From Bacillus sp. SB49 (lineage in GTDB: Bacteria; Bacillota; Bacilli; Bacillales; Halobacillaceae): a stretch of 64,000 nucleotides of DNA. A model generated the notes under the pieces. The model saw only the letters and a program-made list of their open reading frames with translations. It was not told the DNA's origin and did no database searches. Each line of letters opens with the position of its first letter. Position 1 is the stretch's first letter. This document shows positions 55,113 to 64,000 of the stretch, piece after piece. A program made the translations under genes and the position numbers. The DNA lies in contig NZ_CP048117.1 of the NCBI RefSeq assembly GCF_000469135.2, positions 2,455,501 to 2,519,500 of the forward strand, written 5' to 3'.

Positions 55113-56876
55113 TTACAGGACGCTTGCATGTCCTTCGTAAATGTCCCCGCGGGAACTGTCAATTGTAATATCAGAGCCATCTTTGATGATGTTCAATGCG
55201 TCTTGAACACCAACGATGACAGGAATGCCCAAGCTCAAGCCGACAACCGCTGCATGGGAAGTCAAACCACCTTCAAGGGTAACGATTCCTGCTGCTTTTT
55301 CTATAGCAGGCATCATATCTTTATCTGTACCATGAGTAACGAGGATATCGCCGTCTTCTACACGATCCAAAGCTTCTTTGGCATTGTTGGCTACGACAGC
55401 ACGGCCATAGGCACTTTTCTGTCCTACACCCTGCCCTTTGACGAGAACGTCACCGATAACATGAACCTTCATCAAGTTCGTCGTACCACTTTCACCAACA
55501 GGCACACCGCCGGTGATGACAACGCGATCTCCGCGAGATGCAAGACCGGAGGCCAGGCTGTTTTCAACAGCTACATCAAGCATTTCGTCTGTGGAATAAG
55601 CACGGGATCCCATGACGCCATACACGCCCCAGACAAGAGATAGCTTACGGTGTACTTTTTCATCAGAAGTAATGGCTACAATCGGTGCTTTCGGACGGTA
55701 TTTAGAAATCATACGAGCAGTATGGCCACTCTCCGTCGGTGTGACGATTGCAGCTGCATCCAAATTAATGGCTGTGTGTGTAACCGACTGACTGATCGCA
55801 TCCGTGATCGTCATGTCACTGTGCTTGGAACGCTCTTGAAGCAGTTGGAAATGGTTAAGCGCCGTTTCCGTTTTGCTTGCGATATTGTGCATCGTCTGCA
55901 CAGCTTCTACAGGGTAGTCACCGGCAGCTGTTTCGCCAGAAAGCATGATTGCATCCGTACCATCGAAAATGGCGTTAGCTACGTCAGAAGCTTCTGCACG
56001 TGTCGGGCGAGGGTTACGCTGCATAGAGTCAAGCATTTGAGTAGCTGTAATGACTGGTTTACCTGCTTCATTACACTTACGAATCAGCTGTTTCTGTACA
56101 AGTGGAACATCTTCGGCTGGAATTTCCACACCTAAATCTCCACGCGCAACCATCAGACCGTCACTGACTTCAAGAATATCGTCGATGTTGTCAACACCTT
56201 CCTGGTTTTCGATCTTAGGAATGATTTGAATATGAGAAGCATCGTGCTTTTCAAGAAGCTCTCTGATTTCCAGTACGTCGGAAGCACGACGCACGAAGGA
56301 TGCCGCAATAAAATCTACACCCTGCTGAATTCCAAATTCGATGTCATTAGCATCTTTTTCTGTAATTCCTGGAAGATTCACGCTGACATTCGGAACGTTT
56401 ACGCCTTTTTTATTTTTAAGAAGCCCGTTGTTAAGGACAGTCGTCTTAATTTCATTGTTTTCTTTATCTATTTCTTCTACCTCTAGTTCTACCAGTCCAT
56501 CATCCAAAAGGATTTTGGAACCAGGGTGAACATCGTTGATCAAGCCTGTATAAGTGACGGAAAAGCGCTCTGCATCGCCCTCAATATCCTCCATCGTCAC
56601 GTAGACCGTCGCACCTTTCTCAAGGTATGCTTCGCCATCTTTAAGCGTACGGGTACGAATTTCAGGACCTTTCGTATCCAATAGGATCGCTACTGTTTTG
56701 CCTGTAGCTTTGGAAGCTTCACGGATGTTGATGATTCGTGCTCCGTGCTCATCAAAGTCACCGTGTGAAAAATTCAGACGGGCGACGTTCATACCTGCTT
56801 CCATAAGCTGAGTTAATTTCTCTACTGATTCCGATGCAGGACCGATCGTACTAACGATTTTGGTTTTTCTAAACAT
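55113..56876 (-). CDS. pyk: Pyruvate kinase
   Basis: 587 residues. It makes pyruvate and ATP from phosphoenolpyruvate. The active site barrel has [11 protein letters not shown], the signature [17 protein letters not shown] and [12 protein letters not shown]. After the normal C-terminal domain there is the extra PEP-utilising domain of bacilli (about 475-587, with the TSHAA histidine). ATG 56876 follows GAGGAGG; the longer frame was rejected. It follows pfkA by 31 bases and ends the operon. Confidence 0.97.
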   Translation of the reverse strand: MFRKTKIVSTIGPASESVEKLTQLMEAGMNVARLNFSHGDFDEHGARIINIREASKATGKTVAILLDTKGPEIRTRTLKDGEAYLEKGATVYVTMEDIEGDAERFSVTYTGLINDVHPGSKILLDDGLVELEVEEIDKENNEIKTTVLNNGLLKNKKGVNVPNVSVNLPGITEKDANDIEFGIQQGVDFIAASFVRRASDVLEIRELLEKHDASHIQIIPKIENQEGVDNIDDILEVSDGLMVARGDLGVEIPAEDVPLVQKQLIRKCNEAGKPVITATQMLDSMQRNPRPTRAEASDVANAIFDGTDAIMLSGETAAGDYPVEAVQTMHNIASKTETALNHFQLLQERSKHSDMTITDAISQSVTHTAINLDAAAIVTPTESGHTARMISKYRPKAPIVAITSDEKVHRKLSLVWGVYGVMGSRAYSTDEMLDVAVENSLASGLASRGDRVVITGGVPVGESGTTNLMKVHVIGDVLVKGQGVGQKSAYGRAVVANNAKEALDRVEDGDILVTHGTDKDMMPAIEKAAGIVTLEGGLTSHAAVVGLSLGIPVIVGVQDALNIIKDGSDITIDSSRGDIYEGHASVL

Positions 56877-56907
56877 ATTTATTTCCTCCTCAGATGCCTC
56901 TTGCAAA

Positions 56908-57879
<972 letters not shown>

Positions 57880-57959
57880 TCAAAAGTTCTTAGTTCTGTC
57901 CATAAACGCACATGGAAGGAAACATCCGTCCAAACGGACATGCACAGGCTATCCTCTAG

Positions 57960-57987
57960 TCTATACAACTGATTGGATCATCAACAA
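57960..57987 (-). promoter_or_regulatory. Promoter of pfkA-pyk
   Basis: TTGTTG (57987-57982), 16 bases, TATAGA (57965-57960). It gives a leader of about 85 bases. Confidence 0.6.
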
Positions 57988-57996
57988 TCCGACCAT

Positions 57997-58012
57997 ATGG
58001 TAACGTTACCAT
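57997..58012. promoter_or_regulatory. Perfect 16-bp palindrome upstream of pfkA
   Basis: ATGGTAACGTTACCAT, a perfect palindrome with a central CG, about 10 bases upstream of the -35. The core TGGTAACGTTACCA differs from the CcpA cre pattern at one fixed position only. It is likely an operator for a LacI-family protein, acting as an activator site by its position. Confidence 0.65.
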
Positions 58013-58026
58013 TCAGTTAAGATGTG

Positions 58027-58053
58027 AAAAGCCGCACATACGTGCGACCTTTT
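58027..58053 (-). terminator. Terminator of accDA
   Basis: Stem AAAAGGTCGCAC/GTGCGGCTTTT (one mismatch) with a four-base loop, 30 bases past accA. Confidence 0.82.
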
Positions 58054-58082
58054 ACATACGGACATGTTTTTCAACCATATCA

Positions 58083-59045
58083 TTATAAATCAAGATGAGT
58101 GTAATCGCCAATATTTTTATACTTCACAAATCTTTCCTCCAGCAGATCTTCTTCCGATTTTCTGGATAGCTCCTCCAGCTCTTGCTTGAGGACGGCTTTA
58201 ATTTGCTCTGCTTGTGCAGGAATGTCACGATGGGCTCCACCCCTGACTTCCGGAACAACACCATCAATCACTTCTAATTTCTTCAAATCATAGGAGGTAA
58301 TTTTCATGGATTCAGCTGCTTCCTGAGCGAGACCCGAATCCTTCCAAAGAATAGAAGAAGCGCCTTCTGGAGAAATAACGGAATAAGTAGAGTTCTCAAG
58401 CATGAAGATACGGTCACCAATTCCAAGCCCAAGTGCTCCACCGCTTCCACCTTCTCCGATGACGACACAGATGATTGGGACAGTGAAACCTGCCATTTCC
58501 ATCAAGTTCCTGGCAATGGCTTCGCTCTGACCGCGCTCTTCCGCTGCTTTACCGGGATAAGCACCTTTTGTATCAATGAAAGTAATGATCGGACGGTGGA
58601 ATTTATCCGCCTGTTTCATTAAGCGAAGCGCTTTACGGTAGCCTTCCGGATGCGGCATTCCGAAGTTGCGGTAGATATTCTCTTTCGTGTCCTTCCCGCG
58701 CTGGTGGCCGATTACCGTTACGGGTGTCCCATCAAATTTGGCGATCCCACCAACGATGGCCGCATCGTCTCCATACGTACGATCCCCGTGCAGCTCGATG
58801 AAGTCTGTAAACAAATGATCTATATAATCTGTCGTCGTCGGGCGCTCCGGATGACGGGCCATTTGGACACGGTCCCAGGGAGCCATGCGATCATAAACGT
58901 CGCATTCCAACTTCTCCAGCCGCTGTTCAAGTGTATCGATTTCATCGGTCAGATCCATTTCGCTGTTCTCCGTAAGACGTTTCAGTTCAGCGATTTTTTC
59001 TCTTAATTCAATAACGGGTTTTTCAAATTCTAAAACGTGCTTCAC
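58083..59045 (-). CDS. accA: Acetyl-CoA carboxylase carboxyltransferase alpha subunit
   Basis: 320 residues; with AccD it moves the carboxyl group from biotin to acetyl-CoA to give malonyl-CoA, the first step of fatty acid synthesis. The crotonase-type core is visible ([30 protein letters not shown] in part; [28 protein letters not shown]). The start is GTG at 59045 and overlaps the accD stop (GTGA), so translation is coupled. Confidence 0.96.
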   Translation of the reverse strand: MKHVLEFEKPVIELREKIAELKRLTENSEMDLTDEIDTLEQRLEKLECDVYDRMAPWDRVQMARHPERPTTTDYIDHLFTDFIELHGDRTYGDDAAIVGGIAKFDGTPVTVIGHQRGKDTKENIYRNFGMPHPEGYRKALRLMKQADKFHRPIITFIDTKGAYPGKAAEERGQSEAIARNLMEMAGFTVPIICVVIGEGGSGGALGLGIGDRIFMLENSTYSVISPEGASSILWKDSGLAQEAAESMKITSYDLKKLEVIDGVVPEVRGGAHRDIPAQAEQIKAVLKQELEELSRKSEEDLLEERFVKYKNIGDYTHLDL

Positions 59046-59902
59046 GATTCTTCGCCTCCTGCAGAATGGATGTCCAACACAGTTGTCAGTGTTTTCCTTA
59101 AATCGTGACGGTGCACGACCTTATCCAACTGGCCATGTTCCAACAGGAATTCTGCTGTTTGGAAATCTTCCGGAAGTTTTTCCCGTATCGTCTGCTCAAT
59201 AATTCTTCTGCCGGCGAAACCAATTAAGGCTCCCGGTTCTGCAAAATTATAGTCTCCGAGGGAGGCAAAACTTGCAGAAACACCACCAGTAGTCGGGTGA
59301 GTCATGACGGATATGAATAAACCTCCATCTTTATGAAGCCGCTGAAGGGCTACTGAAGTTTTCCCCATCTGCATCAGGCTTAAAACGCCTTCCTGCATTC
59401 GAGCTCCACCGGATGCCGTAAATATGACGAAAGGAATTTTTTCTTTCCGTGCCTGCTCAATGGCATTCGTTATCTTTTCACCGACGACAGAACCCATGCT
59501 TCCCATTCGGAAACGGGAGTCCATGACCGCCACAGCTGTATGGAAACCGTTAACGGATGCTTTACCGGTGACTACCGCTTCATTAAGATCGGATTTTTTG
59601 CGGTCTTTTTCCAATTTATCTTCATACTCAGGGAACCCTAAAGGGTTATTGGATATCATATGCTTGTCCCATTCAACAAAACTTCCTTCATCAAACAAAT
59701 GCTCAATTCTTTCATAAGCACTGATACGGTGATGATGGTCACAGTGTGGACAAACGTTCATATTTCGATTCAGTTCTTTTCTGTAGAAGATCTTCTGGCA
59801 GTTTGGACATTTCTGCATCAGACCTTCCGGTACATCCTGCTTTGCTTCCTGTCTGGGAATGGATGCGTATCTTTTTTTCTTGCTGAATATATCTCGTAGC
59901 AA
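59042..59902 (-). CDS. accD: Acetyl-CoA carboxylase carboxyltransferase beta subunit
   Basis: 286 residues. It has the N-terminal zinc ribbon ([10 protein letters not shown] and CPHC, about 32-55), and the carboxyltransferase core with [28 protein letters not shown] and [11 protein letters not shown]. The start is TTG at 59902, 7 bases from AAGGAGG. First of accDA. An inverted repeat lies 70 bases upstream. Confidence 0.96.
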   Translation of the reverse strand: MLRDIFSKKKRYASIPRQEAKQDVPEGLMQKCPNCQKIFYRKELNRNMNVCPHCDHHHRISAYERIEHLFDEGSFVEWDKHMISNNPLGFPEYEDKLEKDRKKSDLNEAVVTGKASVNGFHTAVAVMDSRFRMGSMGSVVGEKITNAIEQARKEKIPFVIFTASGGARMQEGVLSLMQMGKTSVALQRLHKDGGLFISVMTHPTTGGVSASFASLGDYNFAEPGALIGFAGRRIIEQTIREKLPEDFQTAEFLLEHGQLDKVVHRHDLRKTLTTVLDIHSAGGEES

Positions 59903-59970
59903 GGTGATTCCTCCTTTGGGACAAAGCTTCCTCTTTACAATATACTGAAAGTCCCTTACGTAATATCACT

Positions 59971-59999
59971 GATTCTGTCGAAGGGAGTTCGACAAAATC
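59971..59999. repeat. Inverted repeat between gntR and accD
   Basis: Arms GATTCTGTCGAA and TTCGACAAAATC (11 of 12 pair) with a five-base spacer, just after the GntR gene and upstream of accD. No T-run follows on either strand, so it is more likely an operator or RNA structure than a terminator. Confidence 0.5.
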
Positions 60000-60000
60000 A

Positions 60001-60597
60001 TTACCTGAATAACTTAAGAATTTCTAAGGTGTCTTTACTCCGGAGAGCCTTAAGCAGGGCCAGGTACCAATCTTCCTTGAAATGCAGGTCATGGACCGTT
60101 CGGGTGAATCCGGAAATGAATTGCCACATGGAAAGCAGCAGCGGATGTTCACACCTTTCAAACAAATAAAGGAACAGAGCTTGATGGCGGGTTTCCAGGG
60201 ATTGTATGTTCAAAATTTCTTCCATCTCAGCATAATGAATATGTGTAAGCCTGTCCTTCACGAGACATAACACTTCTTTCTCCAGCATCTGCTTCGCTGT
60301 AACGAGTTCATCTTTCGTTCTCGTCTCATTGAGTAAAAAATTGGATAATAGCTCTACCATATGATAAGGACGATAAGCTCTCATGAACGTGCCTTCGCCG
60401 CGTCTGGTTTCAATCAACCCAAGGAGCTCCATCGCCCGGAAAGCTTCTCTGATCGAAGACCTTCCTACATGGAGTTGTTCGCTTAACTCCCGTTCAGACG
60501 GCAACTTATCTCCGGGGCCCAGTTTATGCTCTTCGATGTAGGTTCTCAACTGATGAAGGACACCTTCGTAGACTTTTCCATGCTGCACTCGGGTCAC
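60001..60597 (-). CDS. GntR-family (FadR subfamily) regulator
   Basis: 198 residues. The N-terminal winged helix (about 8-75) is clear: GPGDKLPSERELSEQLHVGR and REAFRAMELLGLIETRRGEG. The C-terminal domain has FCD-like helices but is shorter than usual, and the Asp and His metal ligands of FCD domains are missing where expected (LFLYLFERCEHPLL). So it may bind an organic ligand only, or none. It is 80 bases after the malic enzyme gene, probably in one transcript, and a FadR/GntR-type operator lies at that gene's promoter. The start is GTG. B. subtilis lacks it here. Confidence 0.87.
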   Translation of the reverse strand: MTRVQHGKVYEGVLHQLRTYIEEHKLGPGDKLPSERELSEQLHVGRSSIREAFRAMELLGLIETRRGEGTFMRAYRPYHMVELLSNFLLNETRTKDELVTAKQMLEKEVLCLVKDRLTHIHYAEMEEILNIQSLETRHQALFLYLFERCEHPLLLSMWQFISGFTRTVHDLHFKEDWYLALLKALRSKDTLEILKLFR

Positions 60598-60643
60598 GTT
60601 TCACGAACACCTCTCTTTAGCTTTCCCTTAGAATTCTATGTAA

Positions 60644-60671
60644 CAGGAGAAAAGTTTACACTTTTCTCCTG
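60644..60671. repeat. Hairpin between the malic enzyme gene and gntR
   Basis: Perfect 12-bp arms CAGGAGAAAAGT/ACTTTTCTCCTG with a TTAC loop. It has the form of a terminator stem, but no T-run follows (GTTACATAG on the minus strand). It could reduce expression of the downstream regulator gene. Confidence 0.6.
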
Positions 60672-60677
60672 TCCAAA

Positions 60678-61916
60678 TCAATCTTCGTCTATTAAGGTGA
60701 GTTGTCTCGTCTTGTCTGCCACCTCTTCAGGATCGACGTGATGACGGGCTACACCGGACTCCATTGCCGCCTTCGCAACAGCTGCAGCAACAGCCGGGGC
60801 AACACGCGGATCGAATGGGGCAGGGATGACGTAGTCTTCACTTAATTCATCTTCACTGACAAGGGAAGCAATGGCTTCCACAGCGGCAATCTTCATCTTC
60901 TCGTTAATTCTTGTAGCTCGCACATCCAAAGCTCCACGGAAGATTCCCGGGAAGGCCAGCACATTGTTCACCTGGTTAGGGAAATCGGAACGGCCAGTCC
61001 CGATGACACGGGCCCCGGCTTCTTTGGCATCCTCCGGCATAATTTCCGGATCAGGGTTCGCCATTGCAAAAATGATGGCATCATCATTCATACGAGAGAC
61101 CATCTCTTTAGACAACAGTCCGCCAACAGATACACCAATAAACACATCGGCATCTTCCATCACTTCTTCAAGACTGCCGTCCATACGATCTTTATTCGTA
61201 ATCTTAGCAATTTCATCTTTCACATCATTCATACCGTACTCACGGCCTTCATATACCGCGCCTTTAGAATCACACATAATGATATCGCGCACACCGAAAT
61301 GGTAAAGCAGTTTAATAATAGCTATTCCGGCGGCTCCTGCACCATTAGCAATCACCTTGATGTCAGAGAACTTCTTGCCGGTGATTTTCAGAGCATTCAC
61401 CAGTCCGGCAACGGTAACGATGGCAGTGCCGTGCTGGTCATCATGGAAAATCGGGATATTGGTTTCTTTCTTAAGACGATCTTCAATAATGAAACAGTTC
61501 GGAGCAGCTATATCTTCAAGGTTGACGCCTCCGAATGTCGGTTCCATAAGCTTAACCGTCTGCACGATTTCATCAATATCGTTCGTACTTAGACATATAG
61601 GGAACGCATCTACTCCCGCGAAGCTTTTAAATAATGCAGCTTTCCCTTCCATGACAGGAAGAGATGCTTCTGCCCCGATATTCCCCAATCCGAGCACCGC
61701 TGAACCGTCACTTACGACAGCCACCATATTCCCCTTCATGGTATAGTCATAAACTGTTTCCTTATGGTCGTAAATTTCCTTACAAGGTTCTGCTACCCCT
61801 GGAGAATACGCCAGGCTTAAGTCTTTGGAATTTCTTACAGGTACTTTAGAAGTGGTTTCCAGCTTCCCTTTGTTTACACGGTGTATATGCAGTGCTTCAT
61901 CTCGCAAATTTGACAC
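60678..61916 (-). CDS. ytsJ: NAD(P)-dependent malic enzyme
   Basis: 412 residues, short bacterial type. It decarboxylates malate to pyruvate. The malate site (SLAYSPGVAEPC, catalytic Tyr and Lys), metal-binding EDIAAPNCF and HDDQHGTA, and the cofactor Rossmann fold (VIANGAGAAGIAIIKLL) are present. It is the YtsJ orthologue between accDA and dnaE; YtsJ prefers NADP. The start is GTG. It is preceded by a promoter and operator. Confidence 0.94.
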   Translation of the reverse strand: MSNLRDEALHIHRVNKGKLETTSKVPVRNSKDLSLAYSPGVAEPCKEIYDHKETVYDYTMKGNMVAVVSDGSAVLGLGNIGAEASLPVMEGKAALFKSFAGVDAFPICLSTNDIDEIVQTVKLMEPTFGGVNLEDIAAPNCFIIEDRLKKETNIPIFHDDQHGTAIVTVAGLVNALKITGKKFSDIKVIANGAGAAGIAIIKLLYHFGVRDIIMCDSKGAVYEGREYGMNDVKDEIAKITNKDRMDGSLEEVMEDADVFIGVSVGGLLSKEMVSRMNDDAIIFAMANPDPEIMPEDAKEAGARVIGTGRSDFPNQVNNVLAFPGIFRGALDVRATRINEKMKIAAVEAIASLVSEDELSEDYVIPAPFDPRVAPAVAAAVAKAAMESGVARHHVDPEEVADKTRQLTLIDED

Positions 61917-61955
61917 GTCGACACGCTCCCTTTAACTATTAATTGTACCGATCCA

Positions 61956-61970
61956 GGTGGTCAGACCACC
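61956..61970. promoter_or_regulatory. GntR/FadR-type operator at the malic enzyme gene
   Basis: Perfect palindrome GGTGGTC-A-GACCACC. It has the TGGT-N3-ACCA core of FadR-subfamily sites. It lies just downstream of the predicted transcription start, where a bound repressor would block the polymerase. The GntR gene in the same transcript is the likely binder. Confidence 0.7.
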
Positions 61971-61982
61971 ATTAACTCCTTA

Positions 61983-62010
61983 ATTATAACAGATGAATTT
62001 GGCGTGTAAA
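61983..62010 (-). promoter_or_regulatory. Promoter of the malic enzyme gene
   Basis: TTTACA (62010-62005), 16 bases, TATAAT (61988-61983), with the operator 12 bases downstream of the -10. Confidence 0.75.
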
Positions 62011-62036
62011 GAACTTCAAAACTTCGGACTGAGTTT

Positions 62037-64000
62037 TTAATTTTTCGTATCTTTGCTGTACTCTTTCAACGCTACGGAATCATCCCCGAAGTACCCCGTC
62101 AAGATCTCCATGCACTCAGGAGACGCAGACAGGTTGTACAATTCCCCCAACCTGTATGTCTTTCTTTCCTGTGATTTAAATATGAAGACCGGAATATTCC
62201 CCGGGAAATAGCCGGACACTTTTTTCAGTTTCTCCATTGCAATCGGTTCTGTCTCTTTGGTTACTTTAATGAACAGACGTTGCTCGGAAGCTGTCGGTTT
62301 CTCTTCGACATTGAAAACAGACGCTTCGTTGATGATCAACTGCTTTCTGCCGTTCCTTTCCTCGACTTTACCTGTAACCGTTACAAGCATCTGCTCTTGC
62401 AGCCATCGCTTTATATTACGGTAAGAATCAGGAAAAATAACCGCCTCCAGCTCTGTCGTTTCATCACCGAGCGTGGCAAATGCCATCGACTCTCCCCGTT
62501 TGGTCCTGATTTCCCTTATCGTCTCTACTACACCTGCTGTCTTGACCGTTCCTTTGATGTTAACGACCTTATTCAAAGAATTGATCCCTCTCTCCTGAAG
62601 CAGCTGCCGGTGGTGTTCCAAGGGGTGTTCTGACATATAAGTACCCAGAACTTCTTTTTCCATAGCCAAAAGTTTTAATGGAGGAAACGGGTCCACTTCT
62701 ATCAGTTCCATTTCAAATTCATTTCCGAAGAAGCCGGGCTGGTCCTGGAATTCTTTAAATAACTCTCCCTGTTCCAGTGCCTGGTCGATACTTGCAAGCA
62801 GCGCCGCACGATTCTCATGGGTTTCATCAAAGGCACCCGCAAGTATTAACGACTCTATCACCCCGCGAGTGACGATCTTCGTCCGAACACGAAGACAGAA
62901 GTCATTCAAGCTGCGGAATCTTCCATTGCCTCTTTCTTCTACAACAGCCTGGGCCGCTTGATAGCCTACCCCCTTCACGGAAAGGAGGCCGATGCGGATG
63001 GCACCTTGTTCATCTTTTGCAACAATGTGACTGCGGTTGATCGAAGGAGGAAGTACCTTCAGTCCACTTTCTTTCGCCTCTCGCAAGTAAAGGGTGAGCT
63101 TATCCCTGTCACCTACATAAGAGTTGATCAGCTCTGCAAGGAAGTAAGAAGGGTAATGTGCTTTCATATACGCGAGACGATAGGATATCAGACTATAGGC
63201 GACCGCGTGACTTCGGTTAAATCCGTAGTTGGCAAATTTGACAATCCATTCGAACACCTGCCGGGCGACCGCCTCGGTGTAGCCGCGATTTCTGCATCCT
63301 TTTAGAAACTTCTCCCGTTCGTCTTCTAGTATTCCGGACTGCTTTTTACTGATTGCTCTTCGCAGTAAATCCGCCTCGCCTAAAGAATATCCGGCGACCA
63401 GTTGCGCAACCTGCATAATCTGTTCTTGATAGACAAGGACACCGTACGTCTTGTCCAGAATCCCTTTCAAATCGGGATGTGGAAGTTCCATTGCCTGGTT
63501 CCCTTGTTTCCGCGATATAAAATCCGGTATATAATCCATAGGGCCGGGCCGATAAAGAGCGTTAACAGCTACGACATCCTCGAAATGAGAGGGACGAAGA
63601 CGACGCAGCACACCTTTCATTCCCTGGGATTCCAATTGGAAGACCCCGTTTGTACGTCCTTGTTCGAGCAGCTGGAACGTTTTCTCATCATCAAGCGGTA
63701 TACGCTCTACAGAGAAACTGGAATCCCGGAACCGCTTTATTTTCCCCTCCATCTTCTCGATGAAGGTCAGGTTCCGCAGTCCAAGGAAGTCGATCTTCAA
63801 CAATCCGACTTTTTCCAAGTCCCCCATGGCCAGCTGCGTCAATGGAATCCCGTTATGTCCGTCCATGAGTGCTGTATATTCCTGGAGCGGCCGCTCGCTG
63901 ATCACAACACCTGCCGCATGGGTGGAAACGTGCCGCGGCAGCCCTTCCAACTTCGTAGCAATTTGAAAGAGTCGCTGCAATTTCGGTGAATTTCGGATGT
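62037..64000 (-). CDS. dnaE: DNA polymerase III alpha subunit DnaE (3' part)
   Basis: The gene runs off the right edge of the window; the last 650 or so residues are seen. It is the error-prone lagging-strand starter polymerase of Bacillus. Visible are the palm/fingers region (HVSTHAAGVVIS, LPLTQLAMGDLEKVGLLKIDFLGL, GPMDYIPDFISRKQG, FNRSHAVAYSLISYRLAYMK), the helix-hairpin-helix (IGLLSVKGVGYQAA) and the OB fold near the C-terminus (IKGTVKTAGVVETIREI). It has no PolC-type exonuclease insert in the visible part. Confidence 0.96.
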   Translation of the reverse strand, partial: IRNSPKLQRLFQIATKLEGLPRHVSTHAAGVVISERPLQEYTALMDGHNGIPLTQLAMGDLEKVGLLKIDFLGLRNLTFIEKMEGKIKRFRDSSFSVERIPLDDEKTFQLLEQGRTNGVFQLESQGMKGVLRRLRPSHFEDVVAVNALYRPGPMDYIPDFISRKQGNQAMELPHPDLKGILDKTYGVLVYQEQIMQVAQLVAGYSLGEADLLRRAISKKQSGILEDEREKFLKGCRNRGYTEAVARQVFEWIVKFANYGFNRSHAVAYSLISYRLAYMKAHYPSYFLAELINSYVGDRDKLTLYLREAKESGLKVLPPSINRSHIVAKDEQGAIRIGLLSVKGVGYQAAQAVVEERGNGRFRSLNDFCLRVRTKIVTRGVIESLILAGAFDETHENRAALLASIDQALEQGELFKEFQDQPGFFGNEFEMELIEVDPFPPLKLLAMEKEVLGTYMSEHPLEHHRQLLQERGINSLNKVVNIKGTVKTAGVVETIREIRTKRGESMAFATLGDETTELEAVIFPDSYRNIKRWLQEQMLVTVTGKVEERNGRKQLIINEASVFNVEEKPTASEQRLFIKVTKETEPIAMEKLKKVSGYFPGNIPVFIFKSQERKTYRLGELYNLSASPECMEILTGYFGDDSVALKEYSKDTKN

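Overview
This window is a stretch of core chromosome from a spore-forming member of the Bacillaceae. Gene order closely follows the Bacillus subtilis trxA-uvrC-sdh to dnaE arm: sdhCAB, yslB, uvrC, trxA, etfAB-fadB-fadR-lcfA, yshE, mutSB, polX, zapA, rnhC, pheST, ysgA, sspI, ysdC, ysdB, infC-rpmI-rplT, thrS, ytxC, dnaI-dnaB-nrdR, speD, gapB, coaE-ytaF-mutM-polA, phoPR, mdh-icd-citZ, ytvI, pyk-pfkA, accDA, malic enzyme, dnaE. Acidic proteins, hflKC beside phoPR and a comPA pair beside sdh suggest a halophilic or marine genus such as Halobacillus or a relative. That placement is inference. Sporulation genes (sspI, ytaF, ytvI, ytxC) show it can form spores. Almost all genes lie on the minus strand; only yslB, rnhC, sspI, ysdB and ytvI lie on the plus strand. 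I see no rRNA, tRNA, insertion sequence, prophage or CRISPR.

Layout. 1-3.0 kb: a ComP/ComA-type two-component pair. 3.1-6.4 kb: succinate dehydrogenase. 6.7-9.4 kb: yslB, uvrC, trxA. 9.5-14.7 kb: fatty acid beta-oxidation genes with electron-transfer flavoprotein and the repressor FadR. 14.7-20.2 kb: a 25-residue membrane peptide, a DUF350 protein, MutS2, PolX, CvpA, ZapA. 20.3-27.9 kb: RNase HIII, phenylalanyl-tRNA synthetase under a T-box, rRNA methylase, SspI, aminopeptidase, dUTPase. 28-33.3 kb: YsdB, membrane proteins, the infC operon under an L20 leader, thrS under a T-box. 33.3-38 kb: replication initiation (DnaI, DnaB), NrdR, SpeD. 38.2-44.2 kb: GapB, CoaE, YtaF, MutM, PolA. 44.4-49 kb: HflKC and PhoPR. 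49-53.2 kb: a MaoC-like protein and the citZ-icd-mdh TCA operon. 53.4-62 kb: YtvI, FxsA, glycolytic pfkA-pyk, accDA, a GntR regulator and malic enzyme. 62-64 kb: the 3' part of dnaE, cut by the window edge.

The genes together cover central carbon flow (glycolysis, gluconeogenesis, TCA cycle, malate-pyruvate exchange, fatty acid synthesis and breakdown), DNA replication and repair, and translation. No wholly new system is visible. The most interesting material is regulatory: a textbook sigma-W promoter in front of hflKC; a GntR-type operator just downstream of the malic enzyme start point, with the GntR gene next in the transcript; a perfect 16-bp palindrome upstream of the pfkA-pyk promoter; a FadR box on a strong internal promoter rather than at lcfA; a comPA pair without comQ or comX; and a long speD leader able to hide its ribosome-binding site.
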